DNA of 39,501 bases from Acetobacter sp. AN02 (GCF_029759835.1 NZ_JAJJND010000014.1:1-39501); one strand, 5' to 3'. Positions 16,096 through 25,979 are shown, numbered from the stretch's first letter. Program-made: numbers and translations. Notes: a model not told the origin generated them from the letters alone.

Positions 16096-17553
16096 ATGGC
16101 GCTTCCCACAATCCTGATCGCGGATGATGACCGCTCAATACGCACGGTTCTCAGCCAGGCGCTCGGCCGGGCCGGGTATCAGGTGCGGACGACCGGCAGC
16201 GCCGCGACACTGTGGCAGTGGATTGAGGACGGGGAGGGAGATCTCGTCATCACGGATGTGGTGATGCCGGATGAGAACGGGCTGGAACTGATCCCGCGCA
16301 TCCGTCGCCTGCGTCCGGACCTGCGGATTCTGGTCATGAGCGCACAGTCCACACTGAGCACGGCCGTCAAGGCGACGCAGCGCGGAGCGTTCGAGTATCT
16401 GCCCAAGCCTTTCGATCTGACGGAGCTGCTGGAAGTTGTGGCGCGTGCGCTGTCCGCGCCTGTCGCGCAGCCTGGCTCTCATGCTCCGGTACAGAGGGAT
16501 CAGGCGCTGCGGCCCGAGGAGCGGATGCCGCTGATCGGCCGGTCCGTGGCGATGCAGGACATCTACCGGATCATCGCCCGGCTTACGACGTCCGATCTGA
16601 CCGTGATGATCCACGGGGAAAGCGGGACGGGCAAGGAACTGGTCGCGCGTGCCCTGCATGAATATGGCAGTCGCCGGACCGGACCGTTCGTTGCCGTCAA
16701 CATGGCCGCGGTTCCGCGTGACATGATCGAGGCGGAACTGTTCGGGCTGGAGCACGGCAGCTACGGAAGCGGAGGCCGGTATCCCGGACGGTTTGAGCAG
16801 GCTGCGGGCGGAACGCTGTTTCTGGACGAGATCGGGGACATGCCTCCGGAAACGCAGACGCGTCTGCTGCGCGTGCTGCAGGACGGCGAATATGTGACGG
16901 TTGGCGGTCGCCAGCCGATCCGCGCGGATGTGCGGATTATCGCCGCCACCCAGAGGGACCTGCACCAGGCCATCCGTGCAGGAACGTTCCGGGAGGATCT
17001 GTTCTACAGGCTGAACGTCGTTCCCGTGCGTCTTCCGCCCCTGCGGGAACGGTCTGAGGACATACCGCTTCTGGCCCGCCATTTTCTGGAGATGTGCGTC
17101 AGTCCGGACGGGGTGCAGCGCGTGCTGGCGGAAGATGCGGTGCCGCGGCTGCAGGCCTGGCGCTGGCCCGGAAATGTCCGTGAGCTTGAAAATCTGATCC
17201 GGCGGATCGTGGTGCTGCATCCTCAGCAGACGATCACGGGCAGCCTGATCGATCAGGAGCTGGCAGAGACGGTTCAGGAGGATGTCAGGGCGAAGGATGA
17301 GGGAAAGGCAGAGGCGCTGGTGGATGCCGTCACCAGGCATATCCGGAGATATTTTGCCGATGGCCAGCAGGATTCGATCCAGGATCTGTATGACCGGGTG
17401 ATTGCGGAGGTCGAACGCCCCCTGATCCGCATGACGCTGGCAGCCACACGGGGAAATCAGATCCGGGCCTCTGCCATCCTGGGGCTGAACAGAAACACGC
17501 TGCGTAAGAAAATCCGGGATCTTGATATCCCGGTCGTGCGCGGTGTCTGCTGA
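16096..17553 (+). CDS. ntrC: Nitrogen response regulator NtrC with altered GAFTGA loop
   Basis: The start ATG 16096 gives [12 protein letters not shown] and places the phosphorylated aspartate exactly at D54 ([13 protein letters not shown]), as in classical NtrC. An upstream ATG at 16054 would add 14 residues. The 485 residues form a receiver (1-120), an AAA+ domain with Walker A GESGTGKE (174-181) and Walker [10 protein letters not shown], and a Fis-type helix-turn-helix at the end ([16 protein letters not shown]). The sigma54-contact loop, normally GAFTGA, reads G-S-Y-G-S-G (16756-16773). The Phe and Thr needed to engage sigma54 are gone. As in Rhodobacter capsulatus NtrC, which also lacks GAFTGA and works with sigma70 polymerase, this protein may regulate without sigma54. 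Confidence 0.94.
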   Translation: MALPTILIADDDRSIRTVLSQALGRAGYQVRTTGSAATLWQWIEDGEGDLVITDVVMPDENGLELIPRIRRLRPDLRILVMSAQSTLSTAVKATQRGAFEYLPKPFDLTELLEVVARALSAPVAQPGSHAPVQRDQALRPEERMPLIGRSVAMQDIYRIIARLTTSDLTVMIHGESGTGKELVARALHEYGSRRTGPFVAVNMAAVPRDMIEAELFGLEHGSYGSGGRYPGRFEQAAGGTLFLDEIGDMPPETQTRLLRVLQDGEYVTVGGRQPIRADVRIIAATQRDLHQAIRAGTFREDLFYRLNVVPVRLPPLRERSEDIPLLARHFLEMCVSPDGVQRVLAEDAVPRLQAWRWPGNVRELENLIRRIVVLHPQQTITGSLIDQELAETVQEDVRAKDEGKAEALVDAVTRHIRRYFADGQQDSIQDLYDRVIAEVERPLIRMTLAATRGNQIRASAILGLNRNTLRKKIRDLDIPVVRGVC

Positions 17554-17594
17554 CGGCGGCGCAGTTGCGTAACCCGTCTCAGAAAAGGGGACTG

Positions 17595-19799
17595 ATGCGC
17601 GGGCTGCTCCGGACCCTGGAGATGCGCCGCGTCACCCTGGCCCTGATCGCCCTGGCGCTGGTCCTGGGTTTTGCGACCTTCATGGTGCTGTCCGGCGGCC
17701 GCGCCTTTGCGCATCATCCGGCCCTGCAGATCAGCGTGTTCATCCTGACAACTCTGGCGATCCTGCTGCTGGTCCTCGCCGTAAGCCGCAGGATCTACCG
17801 TCTGCTGACCGACCGGAGGCCCGTGGCCGGAACGCGGCTGCACGTGAGGCTTGTGGCACTGTTCAGCCTTGTGGCCGCAGCCCCGACGCTGCTTGTCGGC
17901 CTCTTCGCGACGCTGTTTTTCGATTACGGCATTCAGATATGGTTCTCGGATCGTGTGAACACCGCGCTGAGCGAGGCGCTTCTGGCGTCCCGGGGGTATC
18001 TGACCGAGCATAACGCCAATATCCGCACCGAGGCGTTCTCCCTGGCGAACTATATCGCAAGCGCGGAGAGCGAGCTTTCGGCAAACGGTACGGATCTGAT
18101 GCATGATCCGGACGCGCTGGGGCAGCTTCTGGACAGCCAGGCAACTGTCCGCGGGCTGACCGAGGCGGTTGTCTATGATCCGATATCGAACAGGGTGACG
18201 GCATCGGGCGGACTGCTGGCACGGGCGGGATATCAGGAGCAGCTTCCGCCTCCGGCCGCGACTATGATGGCCCGGACGAACGAGGTGGCGATTTTCGACA
18301 GCCCGGACGAGAAAACCGTGCGGGCCGTCGTGTCACTGGGCGAGACGCCTGAGCGGATGCTGGTGATCACCCGGCCGGTTGATCCCGAGATTCTGGGACA
18401 TATGCGCAAGACCGGCCAGGTGGTCGCGGATTACCGGCGTCTCAACCATAACCGCGCGAAGATCCAGGTCACCTTCGTGATGATTTTCGCGCTTGTCGCG
18501 CTGCTCGTCCTGGCTGCCGCGGCATTCATGGGGCTTGGCCTCGCCAACCAGATCGTCCGGCCTCTCGGGCTTCTCATGGTGGCGGCCCGGCGTGTGAGTG
18601 AGGGAGACCTTTCGGTCCGCGTGCCCGAAATCCGGCGCGATGACGAGGTGTCTGATCTGTCGCGAGCCTTCAATCTGATGACGGATGAACTGGCGAGCCA
18701 GCGGTCTCAGCTGATGGTCGCCTATGAGCAGATCAATGAGCGGCGGCGATTTACGGAGGCCGTGCTGTCAGGGGTGTCGGCCGGTGTGATCGGTCTGGAT
18801 GCGGAGCAGCGGATCGAGCTTCCGAACCGTGTGGCATCGGTGCTGCTGAATACGGATCTGATGGTGTTCACCGGGCAGCCGCTGGCGCAGGTGGTGACGG
18901 AATTCGCGCCGCTTCTGGCCGAGGTCAGCCTCGCACCGGACCGCGTCGTGACGCGTGAGATCCAGACGGGGCAGAGCGGTCTGAAGCGGATGCTGTTCGT
19001 GCGTGTGAGCGCGGAAATGCGCGGCAGTGTTCCCGAGGGCTATGTCGTCACGTTTGATGATATGACTGCGCTTCAGGTGGCACAGAGGAAAGCTGCCTGG
19101 GCGGACGTGGCCCGGCGGATCGCGCATGAGATCAAGAATCCCCTGACGCCGATCCAGCTTGCAGCGGAGCGCCTCAAACGCCGGTTCCTCAAGGAAATCA
19201 CCTCCGATCCGGACACATTCCGCCAGTGCGCCGATACTATCGTGCGTCAGGTGGGCGATATCGGCCGGATGGTTGACGAGTTTTCGGCTTTCGCACGTAT
19301 GCCGCAGCCGGTGATGGCATCGGAGGATCTGGGACGCCTCGTGCGTGAGAGCGTCGTGCTCCAGCGTGACGCCCATCCGGACATTGTCTATAATGTGATC
19401 GTGCCGGAAAAAGGTCCTCAACTGCAGTGTGACCGCCGCCAGATCGGTCAGGCACTGACGAATCTCCTGCAGAATGCGGCGGATGCGATTGCCATGACGG
19501 GGCGTAAGGAAGAAGATGGGGAAGGACATATCGGTACCGTCCGGCTCTGCGTTGAGGTGCGGGACGGTCTGGTGCTGGTGAGTGTGTCCGATGATGGTCT
19601 GGGCCTGCCGCAGGAGGACCGTGACCGGCTGACCGAGCCCTATGTCACCCATAAACCCAAGGGAACGGGGCTGGGGCTGGCCATTGTGAAGAAAATCATG
19701 GAAGATCATGATGGTGACTTCCAGATACGCGAACGCGCGGACGGACCGGGGACAGAGGCTTTGCTGATTTTGCCGTTTAGGGGAACTGATGGCGTATGA
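17595..19799 (+). CDS. ntrY: Membrane sensor histidine kinase NtrY
   Basis: NtrY is the membrane kinase of the second nitrogen/redox two-component pair of Alphaproteobacteria. The frame opens at TTG 17565, but ATG 17595 has AAGGGG 6 bases upstream and begins MRGLLRTLEMRRV, so it is preferred (734 residues). Several N-terminal hydrophobic segments, two close together at the start and one near residues 80-110, precede a periplasmic sensor part and a further segment near residue 300. These are followed by HAMP, PAS, a phosphoacceptor H511 in RRIAHEIKNPLTPIQ and an ATPase domain (NLLQNAADAI, DDGLGLP, GTGLGLAIVKKI). The gene overlaps ntrX by 11 bp. Confidence 0.94.
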   Translation: MRGLLRTLEMRRVTLALIALALVLGFATFMVLSGGRAFAHHPALQISVFILTTLAILLLVLAVSRRIYRLLTDRRPVAGTRLHVRLVALFSLVAAAPTLLVGLFATLFFDYGIQIWFSDRVNTALSEALLASRGYLTEHNANIRTEAFSLANYIASAESELSANGTDLMHDPDALGQLLDSQATVRGLTEAVVYDPISNRVTASGGLLARAGYQEQLPPPAATMMARTNEVAIFDSPDEKTVRAVVSLGETPERMLVITRPVDPEILGHMRKTGQVVADYRRLNHNRAKIQVTFVMIFALVALLVLAAAAFMGLGLANQIVRPLGLLMVAARRVSEGDLSVRVPEIRRDDEVSDLSRAFNLMTDELASQRSQLMVAYEQINERRRFTEAVLSGVSAGVIGLDAEQRIELPNRVASVLLNTDLMVFTGQPLAQVVTEFAPLLAEVSLAPDRVVTREIQTGQSGLKRMLFVRVSAEMRGSVPEGYVVTFDDMTALQVAQRKAAWADVARRIAHEIKNPLTPIQLAAERLKRRFLKEITSDPDTFRQCADTIVRQVGDIGRMVDEFSAFARMPQPVMASEDLGRLVRESVVLQRDAHPDIVYNVIVPEKGPQLQCDRRQIGQALTNLLQNAADAIAMTGRKEEDGEGHIGTVRLCVEVRDGLVLVSVSDDGLGLPQEDRDRLTEPYVTHKPKGTGLGLAIVKKIMEDHDGDFQIRERADGPGTEALLILPFRGTDGV

Positions 19800-21177
19800 A
19801 ATCCTGATCGTCGATGACGAGCCGGACATCCGTATGCTGATCGAGGGTATTCTGGTGGATGAAGGCTATGAGACCCGTGTGGCCGGTGATTCCGACGCCG
19901 CACTTGCTGCGTTCCGTGCGCGCCGTCCTGCCATGGTCATTCAGGATATCTGGCTTCAGGGCTCGAAGATGGACGGGCTCGATGTACTGAAGCAGATGAA
20001 GGCCGAAGAGCCCGATATTCCTGTCGTCATGATCTCGGGCCACGGAACCATCGAGACGGCGGTGTCCTCGCTGCGTTTCGGGGCCTATGACTTTATCGAG
20101 AAGCCGTTTCAGTCCGACCGTCTTCTCGTGATCGTCCAGCGTGCCCTGGAGGCGTCCCGCCTAGCGCGGGAAAACGCGGAACTGAGGCTGCGGGCCGGTC
20201 CTGAGAGCGTTCTGTTCGGCGAAAGTCCGGCCATATCGGCAGTACGCAATCAGGTTGAGCGTGTGGCTCCGACCGGGTCGCGCGTGCTGATTTCCGGCGC
20301 TCCGGGGACAGGCAAGGAGGTTGCCGCGCGCATGATCCATGCGCGGTCCCGCCGGACGGACGGGCCGTTCGTCGTTCTCAACTGCGCCACTCTGGAACCC
20401 GAACGGTTTGAGGAGGAGCTTTTTGGTCTGGAGGGCGCGGAGGACGTGCCGCGCCGGACCGGTGTTCTGGAGCGCGCCCACAGCGGCACGCTGTTGCTGG
20501 ATGAGGTTTCTGATATGCCGCTGCAGACGCAGGGCAAGATCGTGCGCGCGCTGCAGGACCAGAGTTTCGAGCGTCTGGGCGGATCGCAGCGCGTGCGGGT
20601 CGATATCCGCGTGCTCTCCACGACCAACCGTGATCTCGAGGCGGAAATCGCGGCAGGCCGCTTCCGCGAGGATCTGTATTACCGGCTTGCGGTCGTGCCG
20701 CTGCGAATCCCGGCGCTGCGCGAACGGCGTGAGGATATGCCCGGTCTGGCGCAGCTCTTTCTGCGCCGCACTTCCGAAGCTGCGGGCCTGCCCTGCCGTG
20801 AACTGGCAATCGATGCGATTGCCGCACTTCAGGCGTATGACTGGCCCGGAAATGTTCGGGAACTGCGGAACCTGATGGAACGTTTGATGATCATGATGCC
20901 TGGCGGCAGCAGTGATCCGATTCGTGCTGATATGCTGCCTCCGCAGATCAGCGAGGAGGCTCCCGCGCTGCTCCGGGTTGATGCGACGGCTGATGTAATG
21001 GGACTGCCTCTGAGAGAAGCGCGTGATCTTTTTGAGACGCAGTATCTCCAGGCGCAGCTTCTCCGATTTGGCGGGAATATCAGCCGCACTGCGGGATTTG
21101 TCGGAATGGAACGGAGCGCACTGCACAGAAAGCTCAAGCAGCTTGGCGTAACCTCTGAGGAGCGGGGGAGTATCTGA
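19789..21177 (+). CDS. ntrX: Response regulator NtrX
   Basis: NtrX is the partner of NtrY. Its 462 residues comprise a receiver with D53 (VIQDIWLQGSKMDG), an AAA+ domain with Walker A GAPGTGKE (170-177) and Walker B TLLLDEVSD, and a C-terminal Fis-like helix-turn-helix (RTAGFVGMERSALHRKLKQLG). At the place of GAFTGA the sequence is LEGAEDVPRRTG, so no sigma54-contact loop exists. This is usual for alphaproteobacterial NtrX proteins, which act mainly as repressors or sigma70 regulators. The start overlaps the end of ntrY, so the pair is translationally coupled. Confidence 0.94.
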   Translation: MAYEILIVDDEPDIRMLIEGILVDEGYETRVAGDSDAALAAFRARRPAMVIQDIWLQGSKMDGLDVLKQMKAEEPDIPVVMISGHGTIETAVSSLRFGAYDFIEKPFQSDRLLVIVQRALEASRLARENAELRLRAGPESVLFGESPAISAVRNQVERVAPTGSRVLISGAPGTGKEVAARMIHARSRRTDGPFVVLNCATLEPERFEEELFGLEGAEDVPRRTGVLERAHSGTLLLDEVSDMPLQTQGKIVRALQDQSFERLGGSQRVRVDIRVLSTTNRDLEAEIAAGRFREDLYYRLAVVPLRIPALRERREDMPGLAQLFLRRTSEAAGLPCRELAIDAIAALQAYDWPGNVRELRNLMERLMIMMPGGSSDPIRADMLPPQISEEAPALLRVDATADVMGLPLREARDLFETQYLQAQLLRFGGNISRTAGFVGMERSALHRKLKQLGVTSEERGSI

Positions 21178-21209
21178 TTACAGCAGGTCTGCCTTCTCTT
21201 CGGGACGGC

Positions 21210-21238
21210 TTGCCGTAAAAGCGCGGATCATAAATACT
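21210..21238 (+). promoter_or_regulatory. Possible hfq promoter
   Basis: TTGCCG (21210-21215) and AATACT (21233-21238) are 17 bp apart and each match the sigma70 consensus at four of six positions. Transcription would begin near 21245, giving a leader of about 70 bases before GTG 21315. Confidence 0.38.
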
Positions 21239-21269
21239 CAATCTGATCATATATTGCCGGATGGCGGCT

Positions 21270-21314
21270 GACCCGTTACGGGTCCAAAAACAAAAATATG
21301 CAGGATGCATTCAG
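21270..21314 (+). promoter_or_regulatory. hfq leader hairpin, A-rich tract and RBS
   Basis: GACCCG-TTA-CGGGTC (21270-21284) is a perfect 6-bp hairpin. It is followed by CAAAAACAAAAATATG (21285-21300) and AGGA (21302-21305), 9 bases before GTG 21315. Hfq binds A-rich (ARN)n RNA with its distal face, so a tract right before its own RBS could serve autoregulation. That role is inferred and depends on the GTG start being used. Confidence 0.4.
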
Positions 21315-21593
21315 GTGTCGAAAGAAACATTGCAGAGCGTTCAGGATCTTTTTCTGGGTCATCTCAGGCGTGCCCGGGCGCCGGTGACTATCTTTCTGGT
21401 CAACGGCGTGAAGCTGCAGGGCATTATCACCTGGTATGACGAGTCCTCGGTTCTTCTTCGCCGGGACGGCCATACCCAGCTTGTGTACAAACACGCGATC
21501 AGCACTGTAATGCCGCTGGCCCCAGTGGATATGCAGGGTGGCACCGGGACAGCGGAGAGTGACGGGCGCTTTGTCGACGATTTCTCCAGCTGA
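21315..21593 (+). CDS. hfq: RNA chaperone Hfq
   Basis: Hfq is the Sm-like hexameric RNA chaperone that pairs small RNAs with mRNAs. From GTG 21315 the protein reads [20 protein letters not shown] and has 92 residues, matching the normal N-terminus. An ATG at 21261 would add 18 residues ([18 protein letters not shown]) unlike the family and lacks an RBS. The Sm1 motif ([18 protein letters not shown]) and Sm2 ([12 protein letters not shown], with the YKHA proximal pocket) are intact. A short C-terminal tail follows. The end of the gene overlaps hflX. Confidence 0.95.
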   Translation: MSKETLQSVQDLFLGHLRRARAPVTIFLVNGVKLQGIITWYDESSVLLRRDGHTQLVYKHAISTVMPLAPVDMQGGTGTAESDGRFVDDFSS

Positions 21594-22893
21594 GACGCAG
21601 AAAGCCCCGACGCGCGCGGCGGTTATTCTTCCATGGGAACGGCCTGAGCGGGATCAGGATGTCCGTGCGGCGGACGCACGGCTTGAGGAAGCTGTCGGTC
21701 TTACCGCATCGATAGGGCTGGTGATCGTGCGCAGCGCGGTGGTGCTCCTGCGTGCAAGGCGACCGGCCACACTTCTGGGAGCGGGCCAGGTGGAGGCCCT
21801 GCACGATCTCGTCGTGGCGGAGGAGATCGGGGTTGTCGTCGTGGATGCGAGGCTCTCGCCCGGGCAGCAGCGGAATCTGGAGAAGGCGCTCGGCTGCAAG
21901 GTGGTGGATCGGACCGGCCTGATTCTCGATATTTTCGGTGCACGCGCGGCAACGAAAGAGGGGTCGCTGCAGGTCGAGCTGGCGCATCTGGAATACCAGC
22001 GCTCCCGTCTCGTCCGCCTGTGGACCCATCTTGAACGGCAGAGGGGTGGCTTCGGCTTCCTTGGCGGTCCGGGTGAGACCCAGATCGAGGCTGACCGGCG
22101 GATGATCGGGGATCGCATCGTCCGGCTGAAGAAAGAGCTGGAACAGGTCCGCCGCACGCGTGGTCTGCATCGGAGTGCGAGAAAGCGGGTTCCGTTTCCC
22201 GTCGTGGCTCTGGTCGGCTACACCAATGCCGGAAAATCGACGCTGTTCAACGCTCTGACTGGAGCCGGCGTTTTTGCCCAGGATCAGCTTTTCGCCACTC
22301 TGGATCCGACGATGCGGGCGATCAGCCTGCCGTCAGCGCGCCGGGTGATCCTGTCCGATACCGTGGGATTTATCAGCGACCTTCCGACCGAACTGATTGC
22401 GGCCTTCCGCGCGACGCTGGAAGAGGTTGCGGAGGCCGATATCATTCTGCATGTGCGGGACATCGCACATCCGGATACGAATGCGCAGAAAGAGGATGTC
22501 CTGAGCGTCCTGTCCGGAATGGAGCAGGACGGGATGCTCGACTCCGGCTGGCACGGACGCATGATCGAGGTGCAGAACAAGGTGGATCTGATGGGCGGGC
22601 TTGCCGCGATGCCGAAAATGCCCGGTGTCGTCCCCCTGTCAGCCATGTCCGGAGAAGGTCTGCCGGATCTTCTGTCCGTTCTTGATGCGCGGCTTATTGC
22701 AGCCATGGAGATAGCGGAATATTGCCTTCCCGTGTCCTCGGGAGCGGCTCTGGCCTGGCTTTACCGTCATGGTGAAATGCTGGAACGGACGGATGACGAG
22801 AGTTCCGTTGCGGCGACTGTCCGGCTGATGCCGGCAGACCGTGCCCGGTTTGAGCTTCAGTTCTCGGAGGATCTGCAGTCCGGGGCTGCATGA
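21538..22893 (+). CDS. hflX: GTPase HflX
   Basis: HflX is a ribosome-associated GTPase that splits stalled ribosomes, notably after heat stress. The G domain has GYTNAGKST (P-loop from about residue 227), [11 protein letters not shown] (switch II) and QNKVD (G4-like). The N-terminal HflX domain includes the [16 protein letters not shown] segment. No start codon exists between the hfq stop and the conserved RAAVILPWE, so the start lies within hfq: GTG 21538, GTG 21559 or TTG 21571 are possible. The longest is given. hfq-hflX adjacency is conserved in many Proteobacteria. Confidence 0.94.
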   Translation: MAPGQRRVTGALSTISPAETQKAPTRAAVILPWERPERDQDVRAADARLEEAVGLTASIGLVIVRSAVVLLRARRPATLLGAGQVEALHDLVVAEEIGVVVVDARLSPGQQRNLEKALGCKVVDRTGLILDIFGARAATKEGSLQVELAHLEYQRSRLVRLWTHLERQRGGFGFLGGPGETQIEADRRMIGDRIVRLKKELEQVRRTRGLHRSARKRVPFPVVALVGYTNAGKSTLFNALTGAGVFAQDQLFATLDPTMRAISLPSARRVILSDTVGFISDLPTELIAAFRATLEEVAEADIILHVRDIAHPDTNAQKEDVLSVLSGMEQDGMLDSGWHGRMIEVQNKVDLMGGLAAMPKMPGVVPLSAMSGEGLPDLLSVLDARLIAAMEIAEYCLPVSSGAALAWLYRHGEMLERTDDESSVAATVRLMPADRARFELQFSEDLQSGAA

Positions 22894-22962
22894 GGTGTCG
22901 GTAGGGTCGGAAGACCGCGCACCGCTGTCCGGCGGGCGGGAGAAAACAGGAGCGGTCGGAAT

Positions 22963-23793
22963 ATGAAACACTGGCGCATGGAAAATCTGGACTGGGACAG
23001 TTTTGATCCCTCCAGGGTGGATCCCGGTCTGATTCCTGCCATCAGGGCGGCATCAGTGGTCGAACGCAACAGCGTGGACTATGCGATCTATCTGAACCAC
23101 GTGTTTTCCGATGATCCTGATTTTCAGGAAGCGGTTGATAACTGGGCCGTCGAGGAGGTCCAGCACGGGGACGCTCTCGGCCGCTGGGCAATGCTGGCCG
23201 ACAGTTCATGGAATTATCCCGAGGCATTTGAGCGCTACCGCGAGAAATTCAGGATCGACCTGGACACCACGGATTCCGTACGCGGATCACGTGCGGGCGA
23301 ACTGATTGCCCGATGTATGGTCGAGACCGGCACGTCTTCCTTCTACTCCGCCCTCGCTGATTCCACCGAGGAGCCCCTGCTCAAGGCAATCTGCCGCCAG
23401 ATCGCCGCAGATGAATACAGACATTTCAAGCTATTCTACGATCATATGCACCGCTATCTGAGGCGTGAGAAACTCGGAACGCTGACAAGAGCGCGTATCG
23501 CCATCGGCCGTGTGGCGGAAAGCGAGGATGACGAACTGGCCTCAGCCTACTACACAACCAACCTTCCGCCCTCCGTACCCTACGACCGCAAAAGCTGCAT
23601 TTCGGCCTATATGGCAAGCACGCTCAGCGTGTATCGCCGCAAGCATCTTGACCGCGCGACAGGCATGATTCTGAAGACGATCGGCCTGCGTCCGCATGGG
23701 CGTCTGCATGACTGGGCATGCTCCGTGGCGTATTTCCTGATCAGACGACGACTGCAGGTTTCTTTCAGACAGGTGGAGCACGCGCCAGTCTGA
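22963..23793 (+). CDS. Ferritin-like diiron protein
   Basis: The 276-residue protein has two helical pairs with diiron ligands at near-equal spacing: E34 and E65-VQ-H68, then E121 and E151-YR-H154. This is the ExxH pattern of the ferritin/acyl-ACP desaturase/rubrerythrin superfamily. It has no signal peptide. The C-terminal third is basic, with a hydrophobic segment (DWACSVAYFLI). An oxidase, desaturase or oxygen/peroxide-scavenging activity is possible, but the substrate is not readable. The gene follows hflX by 69 bp, with GGAG about 10 bases before the start. Confidence 0.75.
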   Translation: MKHWRMENLDWDSFDPSRVDPGLIPAIRAASVVERNSVDYAIYLNHVFSDDPDFQEAVDNWAVEEVQHGDALGRWAMLADSSWNYPEAFERYREKFRIDLDTTDSVRGSRAGELIARCMVETGTSSFYSALADSTEEPLLKAICRQIAADEYRHFKLFYDHMHRYLRREKLGTLTRARIAIGRVAESEDDELASAYYTTNLPPSVPYDRKSCISAYMASTLSVYRRKHLDRATGMILKTIGLRPHGRLHDWACSVAYFLIRRRLQVSFRQVEHAPV

Positions 23794-23844
23794 TGTAATC
23801 TGCGTGTTACAAATGTTTCCGTCCGTGCTGAACTGGATTCGCTG

Positions 23845-25944
23845 ATGCCCCTTTTTTCCTCCCGCCGCTCTCGCCTGCTCACCCTCCTTGCGTCTGTCTG
23901 CGCCGTATCCGCACCTGTTGCCGCAATGGCACAGACACAGCAGGTCGCAGCTCCGGGCAGCGCCGTCACAGCCCCGGATCACTACGGAGAGTGGGGCTTT
24001 GACCTTGCTGGCAGGGATACGTCGATCACGCCGGGTGATAATTTTTTCGGCTACGCAAACGGCAAGGCCGTAAAAAATCTGGTTATTCCGGCAGACAAGA
24101 CCAGCTACGGACCGTTCGAGCAGCTGCGTGAGCTGTCCCGTTCGCGGGTGAATGACATCCTCACCCAGGCATCGGCCTCCGTGCCGGATGCGCCGAAATC
24201 AGACTCTGACAAGCTTGGTGTGTTTTTCAAAAGCTTTATGGATGAGGCCGCAGTCGCAAAGCTCGGCAAAGCCCCGCTGGCACATGATATTGCCGCGATC
24301 CGGGGCGTGGACAGCCAGGCCGCATTCGCGCATCTGGTCGGCTCCTCCCAGTTTTCCTTCCAGTTTTCTCCGTTCGGGCTGGATATTCAGCCGGATGCGA
24401 AAGATCCGCGTAAATTCACGCTCAGCCTGGATCAGTCCGGCCTGGGGCTGCCTGACCGTGATTATTATCTGAAGCCGGAATTTGACTCCAAGAAGAAGGC
24501 CTATCGCGCATATATCGTTCACATGCTTGAGCTTACAGGCTGGAACGATGCCGAGAAGCAGGCCGATGCCATCGTTGCGTTTGAGACGGAACTGGCAAAA
24601 GTTCACTGGGCGCGCGAGGATCTCCGTAACCCGGACAAGATCTACAATCCGCGCACGGTGGCGGAACTGCAGAAGGAAGCCCCGGGTTTCGACTGGACAG
24701 CCTGGCTCAAGGGCGCCGGTATTCCCGACAAAATGGCCGAAAGCGGCACCGTGATCGTCGGAGAGCCCTCCGCCATTACAGGCGAGGCAAAAATCCTCGG
24801 AGAAACGCCGCTGCCGGTGCTGCAGGCCTGGCTCGCGTTCCACCTGACCGACAACGCGGCTCCCTATCTGTCCGAGCCGTTCGTTCAGGCATCCTGGGAA
24901 TTCAACAACCACACCCTGGCAGGGCAGCCGCAGCAGGAGCCGCGCTGGAAGCGCGCCGTTTCAGCGACCAGCCACGCCATGGGCTGGGCGATCGGAGAGG
25001 AATACGTAAAGCGCTATTTCCCTCAGGAAAGCCGGACGAAAATGGCGGCCCTGACCCGCAACCTCAAGGCTGCGTTCCATGCCCGCCTGGATCACAACTC
25101 CTGGATGTCTCCGGAGACGCGCAAAGCTGCCATCCGCAAGCTGGAAAAATTCGACATCCAGATCGGCTATCCGAAGAAATGGCGTGACTACACCTCCTAC
25201 GATGTGAAGCCGGGAGATGTGTACGGCAATGCGGCACGTGGCATCGCGTTTGAGTGGAACTACTCCCTGAGCCATCTGGGGCATCCGGTGGACAAGGATG
25301 AGTGGGACATGACGCCGCAGACGGTGAATGCCTACAACAATCCGCTGTTCAACGAGGTTGTCTTCCCCGCATCAATCCTCCAGCCGCCGTTTTTTGATCC
25401 GAAGGCAGACCCGGCCATCAATTACGGCGCGATCGGCGGCGTGATCGGTCATGAAATGACGCACGGCTTTGACGATGAAGGCCGGAAATTCGACGAGAAC
25501 GGCCGCCTGCATGACTGGTGGACGAAGGAGGATGCACGGCGGTTTGAGGAGCAGGCCTCCCGTCTGGGCAAGCAGTATGACGCGTTTGAGGTGCTGCCGG
25601 GCGTTCATCTGAACGGAAAGCTGACGATGGGCGAGAATATTGCCGATCTCGGCGGCCTTACCCTGGCGCTGGATGCCTATCATGCCTCCCTGAAAGGCAA
25701 GCCCGCACCGGTCGTCGATGGCCTGACCGGAGACCAGCGGGTGTTTCTCGGCTGGGCGCAGGTCTGGCGGATGAAGGTGCGTGATGACCGCGCCCGCCAG
25801 CTTGCCGTGATCGATCCGCATTCCGCACCGAAGGCGCGGGTCAACATCCCGATGCATAATATCGATCTGTGGTATAAGGCGTGGGACGTAAAGCCGGGAC
25901 AGTCGCTGTATCTTCTGCCTGATCAGCGCGTGACGATCTGGTGA
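23845..25944 (+). CDS. Secreted M13 family metallopeptidase (PepO/neprilysin-like)
   Basis: The 699-residue zinc endopeptidase has a signal peptide (basic start, LLTLLASVCAVSAPVAA, cleavage near AMA/QT), so it acts in the periplasm. The zinc site is H536-E537-M-T-H540, with E597 and D601 in ENIADLGG as third ligand and supporting acid. The N-terminal M13 domain starts at GNFDL-like DNFFGYANGKAV, and NAYNNPLFNEVVFPA is the substrate-binding block. The length is typical. M13 enzymes cut peptides up to a few tens of residues. A strong terminator follows. Confidence 0.93.
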   Translation: MPLFSSRRSRLLTLLASVCAVSAPVAAMAQTQQVAAPGSAVTAPDHYGEWGFDLAGRDTSITPGDNFFGYANGKAVKNLVIPADKTSYGPFEQLRELSRSRVNDILTQASASVPDAPKSDSDKLGVFFKSFMDEAAVAKLGKAPLAHDIAAIRGVDSQAAFAHLVGSSQFSFQFSPFGLDIQPDAKDPRKFTLSLDQSGLGLPDRDYYLKPEFDSKKKAYRAYIVHMLELTGWNDAEKQADAIVAFETELAKVHWAREDLRNPDKIYNPRTVAELQKEAPGFDWTAWLKGAGIPDKMAESGTVIVGEPSAITGEAKILGETPLPVLQAWLAFHLTDNAAPYLSEPFVQASWEFNNHTLAGQPQQEPRWKRAVSATSHAMGWAIGEEYVKRYFPQESRTKMAALTRNLKAAFHARLDHNSWMSPETRKAAIRKLEKFDIQIGYPKKWRDYTSYDVKPGDVYGNAARGIAFEWNYSLSHLGHPVDKDEWDMTPQTVNAYNNPLFNEVVFPASILQPPFFDPKADPAINYGAIGGVIGHEMTHGFDDEGRKFDENGRLHDWWTKEDARRFEEQASRLGKQYDAFEVLPGVHLNGKLTMGENIADLGGLTLALDAYHASLKGKPAPVVDGLTGDQRVFLGWAQVWRMKVRDDRARQLAVIDPHSAPKARVNIPMHNIDLWYKAWDVKPGQSLYLLPDQRVTIW

Positions 25945-25950
25945 TCTGTC

Positions 25951-25979
25951 TGCCGGGGAGCTGTCTCCCCGGCATTTTT
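25951..25979 (+). terminator. Rho-independent terminator after the M13 peptidase gene
   Basis: TGCCGGGGAG (25951-25960) pairs perfectly with CTCCCCGGCA (25965-25974) around a CTGT loop and is followed by five T. Confidence 0.92.
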
